Assembly (NCBI GenBank): GCA_964415245.1
Contig: CAYQAJ010000104.1
Coordinates: forward strand, 1-16,128
DNA from: CAYQAJ01 sp964415245
Lineage (GTDB): Bacteria; Planctomycetota; Planctomycetia; Pirellulales; Pirellulaceae
DNA length: 16,128 nucleotides
Direction: 5' to 3'
Made by a program: the position numbers and the translations under genes. Shown piece by piece: positions 7,056 to 12,459 of this stretch (positions are counted from its first letter, which is position 1; each line of letters starts with the position of its first letter). Under the pieces are notes generated by a model. That model worked only from the letters and a program-made list of their open reading frames with translations, made no database searches and was not told the origin of the DNA.

Positions 7056-7463
7056 CTATTCCTCGATGGGAATCAGCCCTTCGGCGATCACCTGCAGCAG
7101 CTTCGAGATGCAGAGCTGATTCATGCTGGTCCGCCGCTGGTGAGCCTCGGCCCGTAGCGACTCATGCAGGCTCTTGGGCAGCCGCACGGTGATGACCCGG
7201 GTCGGCTCGCGACCGTCGCTTTGGGCTACGCTTCGCTCGCGCAGCTTGGCGACCATCTGCTGGATTTCGGCGTACTGCTGGGTCTGCTCAAAGTTCGCCA
7301 TATCGCCCGTAGTGGGGAAGAGGCGTCTGACGACGCCATCGACGCCCATCACCTCACGAAAGAAGGTGACCCAGTCGGGATCCTGGCGGTAGAGTTCGGT
7401 CGCCACGCGGAATGCTTCGTGCTTTCGGTCCTCGACGTGGCTGCGTTGGGCTAGCTCGGCCAT
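7056..7463 (-). CDS. Ribbon-helix-helix (Arc/HicB-like) DNA-binding protein
   Basis: 135 residues. The C-terminus (about 88-128) has the ribbon-helix-helix pattern: strand RVITVRLPKSLHESL, helix LRAEAHQRRTS, then SMNQLCISKLLQVI, closest to the domain found in HicB antitoxins and related regulators. The N-terminal 85 residues are mostly helical and charged (ATELYRQDPDWVTFFREVMG) and I cannot assign them. No HicA-like toxin adjoins it, so an antitoxin role is not supported; an autoregulating transcription factor is more likely. The start at 7463 has a near-perfect GGAAGGAAGGAG 5-6 bases upstream, which rules out the longer in-frame version. A pair of crossing inverted repeats lies 70-130 bases upstream (7534-7590). 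Confidence 0.78.
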   Translation of the reverse strand: MAELAQRSHVEDRKHEAFRVATELYRQDPDWVTFFREVMGVDGVVRRLFPTTGDMANFEQTQQYAEIQQMVAKLRERSVAQSDGREPTRVITVRLPKSLHESLRAEAHQRRTSMNQLCISKLLQVIAEGLIPIEE

Positions 7464-7835
7464 TTTCGGCTCCTTCCTTCCTGTGTGACTTGGGTCGTTG
7501 ACATCCGTTCCCACGACCGTTTGGCCGAGGTGTACTGCAATCGTGCCAGCCGAGTCAAGCTCAGCACGGATGTGATTGCAGTGCTGGCACTTACGTTGAT
7601 AGTGATAGCGTGCTGTCAAATGCGGCATGCATGCTGGCAAGCGCGGCAACGGTCCGGTTGCACAAGAAGTAGGCACCCTCCCCTTTTCACAATTCCCAAG
7701 TGTCCAGGGAGGGAGCGCGGGCAAAGAGATGGTTGGCGGTGTGCGGAGGGTGCGCAGGCGGAGCGCCAAACCGCAAGCGGGGTGGACGCTGGGGAGGTGA
7801 TTTCGGGACCGAAGAGGCGCTGGGAGACCGGTGGC
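7464..7835. other. Intergenic region upstream of the RHH gene
   Basis: 372 bases between two minus-strand genes, with no credible coding frame. It holds the structured element at 7534-7590 and, on the minus strand, a TTGACA (7619-7614) with no matching -10 at normal spacing. At about 7664-7680 a GTAGGCACCCTCC segment resembles a decayed copy of the repeat at 11526. The part next to the isomerase-like gene (7700-7835) is GC-rich with weak hairpins only. Confidence 0.5.
7534..7590. promoter_or_regulatory. Crossing inverted repeats (possible switch or operator)
   Basis: Arm A ACTGCAATC (7534-7542) is the exact inverse complement of GATTGCAGT (7574-7582). The directly adjoining arm B GTGCCAGC (7543-7550) is the exact inverse complement of GCTGGCAC (7583-7590). 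The order is A-B-A'-B', so the pairings cross rather than nest. B can also pair partly with GCTCAGCAC (7559-7567), giving an alternative long hairpin. Role unknown; it sits upstream of the RHH gene. Confidence 0.5.
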
Positions 7836-8744
7836 TCAGGAGAGCTCGCCCCGGACCCGTTCCAGCAGCTTCTGGGTGGCCCGGACGCCGGCGTGTTCGT
7901 CGCCGCCGCCCTCGTACTCAATTCCCGCGTGGCCGTGGTAACCGGCATCGACGACGATTTTCATCATCTTCAAGTAGTCGGTGTGCTTCTCGTTCCCCTG
8001 GTCGTCGAATTCGTGGCTCTTGGCGCTAACGGCCTTGGCATAGGGCATCAGCTCGCGCACCCCCTGGTACCGGTCGTAGTCGCCGAAGTTGCCGAAGTCC
8101 GGCAGCGTGCCGCAGTTGGGTAGGTCCACCTCTTTCATGACCGCCGTGAGCCATTTTCCGTTCGACGAGAGCCCGCCGTGGTTCTCCACGATCACGTTCA
8201 GACCGTGCTTGGCGCCGAACTCGCTCAGTCGTCGTAGCCCGTCGGCGGCCAGCTTGAGCTGCTCTTCGTAGGACCCGCGGGAGGCGGCGTTCACGCGAAT
8301 GCTGTGGCAGCCGAGAAACTTGGCGGCCTCGACCCATTTGTAGTGGTTTTCGACCGCCTTGGTTCGCTGGGCGTCGTCGGGATCGCCTAGATTTCCTTCG
8401 CCGTCGCACATGATGAGCTGGCTCGACACGCCGAGGTCCTCGCACCGCTTCTTCATTTCGGACAGGTAGTCTTTGTTGGTGGCCTTGTCCTTGAAGAACT
8501 GGTTCACGTACTCGACGGCCTCGATGCCGAATTCCTCCTTGGCGGTCTTGGCGAAGTCGAGGTGATCCATCTTTCCGCCGAACAACTCGCGATTGAACGA
8601 CCACTCGGCGAGCGAAATCGTGTACAGCGGTTTCTTCGGCTCGTCGGCGGCCAGCAAAGGGAGGCTCGCGGCAGCCAGGCAGGTGCCGGCAACAGCGGAC
8701 GACGTGGTCTTCAGGAATTGGCGGCGATCAGTCAGGGCTTGCAT
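7836..8744 (-). CDS. Tat-exported xylose isomerase-like TIM-barrel protein (sugar phosphate isomerase/epimerase family)
   Basis: 302 residues. The N-terminus is a twin-arginine signal: TDRRQFLKT (R7-R8) followed by a hydrophobic AVAGTCLAAASLPLLAA, with cleavage likely near residue 33. The rest fits the AP-endonuclease-2/xylose isomerase-like barrel. Candidate metal ligands sit at the expected strand ends: E187 (IVENHGG), D216 (LPDFGNF), H244 (SAKSHEF) and E276 (GIEYEG). Such proteins isomerise or epimerise sugars or related polyols; the substrate cannot be read from sequence. Planctomycetes carry many exported members. The start was chosen because it puts RR at residues 7-8; upstream in-frame codons add 35 unrelated residues. 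A promoter-like pair lies about 80 bases upstream, so it may be transcribed apart from the ligase gene 163 bases upstream. Confidence 0.9.
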   Translation of the reverse strand: MQALTDRRQFLKTTSSAVAGTCLAAASLPLLAADEPKKPLYTISLAEWSFNRELFGGKMDHLDFAKTAKEEFGIEAVEYVNQFFKDKATNKDYLSEMKKRCEDLGVSSQLIMCDGEGNLGDPDDAQRTKAVENHYKWVEAAKFLGCHSIRVNAASRGSYEEQLKLAADGLRRLSEFGAKHGLNVIVENHGGLSSNGKWLTAVMKEVDLPNCGTLPDFGNFGDYDRYQGVRELMPYAKAVSAKSHEFDDQGNEKHTDYLKMMKIVVDAGYHGHAGIEYEGGGDEHAGVRATQKLLERVRGELS

Positions 8745-8823
8745 GGCGGAGTGTTCCCTTCGGCAGAGTGAGTGGTGCGTGAGTTTGGCGTCCTGGCCCG
8801 ACGACCTTCCGTGACAATACAAG

Positions 8824-8853
8824 AGTATAGAAAGCGCGGACGGCCCCACGCAA
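8824..8853 (-). promoter_or_regulatory. Sigma-70-like promoter for the isomerase-like gene
   Basis: Minus strand: TTGCGT (8853-8848), 18-base spacer, TATACT (8829-8824). This leaves a leader of about 75 bases before the ATG at 8744. The -10 is strong and the -35 moderate. Confidence 0.45.
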
Positions 8854-8907
8854 CTTACGCAACGCAGTTTTGCCGTGTGCGACCGGCTCCGCCAGTGACT
8901 TCCGGAT

Positions 8908-10065
8908 CTACGCCGAGGCCGCGCTCGACCGCGACTTCGGCCTGCTCGGGCTAACCCGCGATTCCTGGGTCAATTGACGTACGACTTCGGCCGGGTCCCT
9001 CGTCTGTTCCAGAATCGAAAGTTGGCGCTCGGCCCAGGTTGGGCCGTCGGCCATCGCCAGCGCATGTTCCACGTACGAAAGGCAACCCAATGCCTCGGCG
9101 GTGGGGCGCAATCGGTCGATCAGGTACTCGACGATTCCGCTCACCGATTGCACCTCGTGCGTGTACGAGTTGACGAGCTGCGCCCGGATTCCGAAGCGGC
9201 ATGCCCGCCATTCGTTCTGCCGCACCATCATGGGATGCCAGTCGCGTTGGTAAGTTCCCGTGTCGATCTGGTCCGAAATGGCCCGCACCAGACATTGCAC
9301 TAACGCGGCGATGGTGAGCGCGTCGTCGAGGCTGCCGGGCATGTCGCACACCCGCACTTCGACGGTGCCGAAATTGTGGTGGGGTCGCACCTCCCACCAG
9401 ATTTCGCGAATGGAGTTGATGAAGCCGGTGTCGACCATGTGGTTGACCAGCCACACGTACTCGCTCCAGTTACGCATGAGGGTGGGGAGTCCGGCGGTGG
9501 GCAGCCCGCCCATGATGATCGAGCGATTGGAGAGCAGCCCCGTGACGCGGTTTTCCCAGCACGGGCTGCTGCAGCTCAGGGCCAGCAGCGTGGGGAGATG
9601 TTGCATGATGTGGTTACAGACCAGCACGGCCTTGTCGCCCGAGTCGACCCCCACGTGTACGTGCAGCCCGAACGTGACAAGGCGTCGCGCCATTTCCTGG
9701 AGGAGATTGACGAGGTTGTGGTAGCGCTCGTTGGGGGTAACCTCCTGATCGGCCCAGAGCGAAAAGGGATGCGTGGCGCCCCACCACACGCGCAGACCCA
9801 GTCGATCCGTGATCTCCTCCAACGTGAGCAGCTTCTGCTGGAGGTCGGCCCGGGCATCGTCGACGGTGCGGCAGATATCCGTGTTGATCTCGACGCAGCA
9901 CTGCATCAGCTCGGGCTTGAAGAAGGGAGCACCGCCGCCGGGCAACTGATTGAGCACTTGCTGCACGGAGCTCGACAGGGCCATGGTGGTGGCGTCGACC
10001 AAGCCGAGCTCGAGCTCGATTCCCAGGGTCGCGGCGTCGTTCGAGCGAAATTCGAGTTTGGCCAT
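8908..10065 (-). CDS. YbdK-type carboxylate-amine ligase (GCS2 family)
   Basis: 385 residues of the glutamate-cysteine ligase 2 family, ATP-grasp-like enzymes that join a carboxylate to an amine. E. coli YbdK has weak glutamate-cysteine ligase activity, so the true substrate here is open. Visible motifs: TLGIELELGLVD (metal-binding Glu at 17 and 19), FKPELMQCCVEINTD (50-63), WWGATHPFSLW (94-104), FGLHVHVGVDSGDKA (132-146), and WWEVRPHHNFGTVEVRVCDMPG (223-244), all typical. The last 20 residues are a polar tail. The ATG at 10065 has GAGGT at good spacing. It follows the small membrane protein gene after 58 bases on the same strand, so it is probably in an operon with that gene and mqnD. I see no metabolic link between menaquinone synthesis and this ligase. 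Confidence 0.92.
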   Translation of the reverse strand: MAKLEFRSNDAATLGIELELGLVDATTMALSSSVQQVLNQLPGGGAPFFKPELMQCCVEINTDICRTVDDARADLQQKLLTLEEITDRLGLRVWWGATHPFSLWADQEVTPNERYHNLVNLLQEMARRLVTFGLHVHVGVDSGDKAVLVCNHIMQHLPTLLALSCSSPCWENRVTGLLSNRSIIMGGLPTAGLPTLMRNWSEYVWLVNHMVDTGFINSIREIWWEVRPHHNFGTVEVRVCDMPGSLDDALTIAALVQCLVRAISDQIDTGTYQRDWHPMMVRQNEWRACRFGIRAQLVNSYTHEVQSVSGIVEYLIDRLRPTAEALGCLSYVEHALAMADGPTWAERQLSILEQTRDPAEVVRQLTQESRVSPSRPKSRSSAASA

Positions 10066-10123
10066 GGCTACCTCGCCCGGTTACGCCCGTTTTGGGGCTG
10101 GTCACATGCTTGGCAACCGACCT

Positions 10124-10489
10124 TCAGTCGGTCTCCTCGTCGTCACCATCGTTTTCGCGCGCTTGTCGCACAACACGGCCCAGCCACCAACCCCACACCA
10201 GGTAATGGAAAGCCGTGAAAAGAAAAACCAGCCCGCCGATCACCACCAACGGCGCCAGGAAACCCAAAGACAAGAATACCAGCGCGACGTAGGCTCCGGC
10301 GAACGCGGCCAGTGCCAGAAAGATGGCCAACCAGGCGCCGCGCGAACTTCTGTGGGGCTCGGCCATCTCGGGCCGAATGGGTGGAGAGGGTGCGCCGGCT
10401 GAACCGCGTCGAATGGGGGGCGCTTCCACCGGCGACGGTGCGTCGGGCACGTCGCTGTGCGCTTCGCGTGAATCGAGCCGGAATTGCAT
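10124..10489 (-). CDS. Small two-helix membrane protein, unknown function
   Basis: About 121 residues. The first half is Pro/Ser/Arg-rich and probably disordered (EAPPIRRGSAGAPSPP). It is followed by two hydrophobic segments, GAWLAIFLALAAFAGAYVAL and LGFLAPLVVIGGLVFLFTAF, then WGWWLGRVVRQ and an acidic end (ENDGDDEETD). No family recognised. The start is uncertain: ATG at 10489 is used here, and a GTG at 10531 gives 14 more residues; neither has a clear Shine-Dalgarno. It sits about 70 bases after mqnD and 58 bases before the ligase gene on the same strand, so it is likely co-transcribed. The two-helix pattern and position support a real gene, but function cannot be stated. Confidence 0.65.
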   Translation of the reverse strand: MQFRLDSREAHSDVPDAPSPVEAPPIRRGSAGAPSPPIRPEMAEPHRSSRGAWLAIFLALAAFAGAYVALVFLSLGFLAPLVVIGGLVFLFTAFHYLVWGWWLGRVVRQARENDGDDEETD

Positions 10490-10560
10490 CGGCGGTGGAG
10501 TCCCGGTCGCGGTAGAGGCACGTTTGGGCACGCCGCTTGGCGCGACGCGCCTGACGCATT

Positions 10561-11421
10561 CTACCCCACGAACTCGGGTACGACCAGATTTGGAATCGCG
10601 CCGGCAGCGTATCCACGAGCCAGCAGCGTAGCGACGGCTTCACGGCCGCGCTGGCCGAAGTCGAGCGTCCAGTCGTTTACATACATGCCGACGAAGCGGT
10701 CGCCCTGAGCGCGGTCGAGCCCGCGGCCGTAAGAGAGCGCGTAATCGAGCGCTTCTTCGCGATGGGCTAGGCCGTACTCGATGCTCTCGCGCAGCAGGCG
10801 ATTCACGTCGACGATCGCCGATGGGGGCATGTCCTTGCGAAGAGCGTTAGCGCCCAGGGGAAGGGGTAATCCCGTCGCGTCGAGCCACCAACGGCCCAGA
10901 TCGACCAGCAGGCTGAGATTCTCCTGGCCGTACGTGAGTTGCCCTTCATGAATCACCAGCCCCGCATCGACCTTTTTTCCGTCATGCGCGCCGGCGACGA
11001 CGGCGGGAATGATCTCGTCGAACGGCACCACCACGTGGTCGAATTCGCTGCCCAGGCACAGCCGCAGCGCGAGGAAGGCGGTCGTCAGCTTGCCGGGCAC
11101 GGCGATCGTCTTACGCGAAAGATCCTCGAGCGAGCATTCTTCGCGCGCGACGACGAGCGGGCCATAGCCGTCTCCCATGCTGGCGCCGCACGGGCAGAGT
11201 ATGTACTTGTCGGCGAGGTAGGCGTAAGCGTGCAGGCTGAGCGCGGTCAATTCGAGCTCGCCCGAGAAAGCGCGGCGATTGAGCGTTTCAATGTCGACCA
11301 GCTCATGCTCGAAACGGTAGGGCCCGGTGTCGATCTTGTCCCGGGCCAGCGCGTAGAACATGAACGCGTCGTCAGGGTCGGGGCTGTGCCCGACGCGAAT
11401 CAGCGTTTGCGGCGAAGACAA
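10561..11421 (-). CDS. mqnD: MqnD-like 1,4-dihydroxy-6-naphthoate synthase (menaquinone synthesis, futalosine route)
   Basis: Member of the MqnA/MqnD family, which has a periplasmic-binding-protein fold. MqnD converts cyclic dehypoxanthinylfutalosine to 1,4-dihydroxy-6-naphthoate. Seen: RVGHSPDPDDAFMFYAL at the N-terminus (the family's GxSPxPxD.F.FYAL), CPCGASMGDGYGPLVVA, KTIAVPGKLTTAFLALRL, and DAGLVIHEGQLTYG, whose His is the likely catalytic base by comparison with Thermus MqnD. Then LGRWWLDATGLPLPLGANALRKD. The start is uncertain. I favour TTG at 11421 because GAGGAG precedes it by 6 bases and the protein then begins just before the family's first strand (286 residues). An ATG at 11484 gives 307 residues but has no Shine-Dalgarno. 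Assignment to MqnD rather than MqnA rests on the IHE motif and overall length, and is probable. Confidence 0.85.
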   Translation of the reverse strand: MSSPQTLIRVGHSPDPDDAFMFYALARDKIDTGPYRFEHELVDIETLNRRAFSGELELTALSLHAYAYLADKYILCPCGASMGDGYGPLVVAREECSLEDLSRKTIAVPGKLTTAFLALRLCLGSEFDHVVVPFDEIIPAVVAGAHDGKKVDAGLVIHEGQLTYGQENLSLLVDLGRWWLDATGLPLPLGANALRKDMPPSAIVDVNRLLRESIEYGLAHREEALDYALSYGRGLDRAQGDRFVGMYVNDWTLDFGQRGREAVATLLARGYAAGAIPNLVVPEFVG

Positions 11422-11474
11422 CGGCGGCTCCTCGGCGAGACCTCGTTGGTGCAGCGAGTCGTCGGTGCTGCGAT

Positions 11475-11483
11475 AGAATAGCA
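11475..11483 (-). promoter_or_regulatory. Possible extended -10 for mqnD
   Basis: Minus strand TGC-TATTCT (11483-11475) has the TGn extended -10 form. It would place transcription start near 11468, before the TTG start at 11421 but after the ATG at 11484. There is no clear -35. Confidence 0.3.
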
Positions 11484-11525
11484 TACCGACTGCTAACCGC
11501 AGAACCGAGTGGGGATTCACAGCAA

Positions 11526-11619
11526 CGTAGCAGGCACGCTCCGTCGTGCCGTCCGCCGGAACTGATTACCGCGCGTGACCCGACGCTGGCGGACGGCACG
11601 ACGGAGCGTGCCTGCTACG
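11526..11619. repeat. 32-bp perfect inverted repeat (GTAGCAGGCAC type)
   Basis: Arms 11526-11557 and 11588-11619 are exact inverse complements, separated by 30 bases. The outer end reads CGTAGCAGGCACGCTCC, a motif I associate with dispersed repeats in Pirellulales genomes. The arms are GC-rich and there is no adjacent T run. Confidence 0.85.
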
Positions 11620-11678
11620 ATGTGGAGCGTGCCTGCTACGATGTGGAGCGTGCCTGCTACGATGTGGAGCGTGCCTGC
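11605..11678. repeat. 21-bp tandem array running into the assembly gap
   Basis: Three full copies and a partial fourth of a 21-bp unit: GAGCGTGCCTGCTAC followed by GATGTG. The first 15 bases of the unit equal the outer end of the inverted repeat's right arm, so the array appears to have grown from that arm. The first base after the gap (TACG at 11779) is consistent with a continuing unit. Confidence 0.85.
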
Positions 11679-11778
11679 NNNNNNNNNNNNNNNNNNNNNN
11701 NNNNNNNNNNNNNNNNNNNNNNNNNNNNNNNNNNNNNNNNNNNNNNNNNNNNNNNNNNNNNNNNNNNNNNNNNNNNNN
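11679..11778. other. Assembly gap of 100 N
   Basis: Exactly 100 unknown bases, a conventional placeholder length. It interrupts the tandem array, so the true size is unknown and the link between mqnD and fliS depends on scaffolding. Confidence 0.99.
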
Positions 11779-11782
11779 TACG

Positions 11783-12331
11783 TTAGGCGTCGAGCGAAAA
11801 GCTTCCCGACGAGCCGTTGCGGCCGGAGCGTTCATCGACGCGTGGGTTGGCGGCTGGACCGCTGTTCGGTTGTTCCTGGGGCGACGGCGAGATCACGCCC
11901 AGGCCGGCAGCCGTAATTTCCTTCGGCTTGTTCTGTTCGCGGAGCGCCGGATCGGGAGCGTGCGGCATTTTCACACACACTTCCTGCCACGTGTCGCGGT
12001 CGATCTCGAGCACGCGGATCACGTCACGCAGCTTGTCGGCGTCGCCGTGCATCTGCGCCTCGGTGAGCGCGCGGAACAGATAGAGGTACACGTCGGCGAT
12101 CTTGCGGGCGGCCGCCGTTTGCTCGGGCCGAATCGATCCCAACAGCTCGGTCACGACGCGGCGGCAGCGAAGCAGCGATTCGAAAGCCGGCTCCGTTTCG
12201 CCTGCCTCCCATTGTTCGAGCGTCTTGCGGGCGAACCGCAAAGCGCCCTCGATCAAGAGCAGCCGCAGCTTCTGCGGCGTGGCCATCATCAACTGCGATT
12301 CCAGGTATTTTTCGCGAGCGGTGTTTTCCAT
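11783..12331 (-). CDS. fliS: Flagellin export chaperone FliS
   Basis: FliS binds the C-terminus of flagellin in the cytoplasm and keeps it unfolded until export. The 182-residue protein has the helical FliS core in about residues 1-122: ENTAREKYLESQLMMATPQKLRLLLIEGA is the typical YLE..V.TA.P..L..MLYEGA start, followed by LLRCRRVVTELLGSI and an IADVYLYLFRAL helix. A tail of about 60 residues (PHAPDPALREQNKP to SFSLDA) is Pro/Gly/Ser-rich and not part of the usual fold of about 130 residues. The start is at ATG 12331; a GTG five codons earlier was rejected. It lies 128 bases after fliD on the same strand, the standard fliD-fliS order. The stop lies four bases from the assembly gap. Confidence 0.93.
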   Translation of the reverse strand: MENTAREKYLESQLMMATPQKLRLLLIEGALRFARKTLEQWEAGETEPAFESLLRCRRVVTELLGSIRPEQTAAARKIADVYLYLFRALTEAQMHGDADKLRDVIRVLEIDRDTWQEVCVKMPHAPDPALREQNKPKEITAAGLGVISPSPQEQPNSGPAANPRVDERSGRNGSSGSFSLDA

Positions 12332-12459
12332 AGCGGGTGGGCACACGATCGAGGAGTGGGCGAAGGGATTGTCGGGCAGATTGGGCGGGCAAGCGTCGAA
12401 GAACGCATGGTCGCGACGCTGGCGAATGCGTGTTGTGAGGTCGGCTGGCGTGTCGGAGA

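Noticed and set aside
7056..7463. HicB antitoxin of a HicAB toxin-antitoxin pair
   Set aside because: No small HicA-like frame lies on either side, and the HicB partial RNase-H-like domain is absent.
7614..7619. TTGACA (minus strand) as the RHH gene promoter
   Set aside because: At 16-18 bases the -10 position reads about ACGTAA, which is a poor match.
7664..7680. GTAGGCACCCTCC as a copy of the 11526 repeat
   Set aside because: It needs a 3-base gap and a mismatch over 16 bases. Too short to call as a repeat copy; mentioned only as a possible relic.
11575..11916. Open frames across the tandem array and N gap
   Set aside because: The 21-bp unit is a multiple of three, so it is open by default. 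The residues are a simple repeat with no start signal, and the frame passes through unknown bases.
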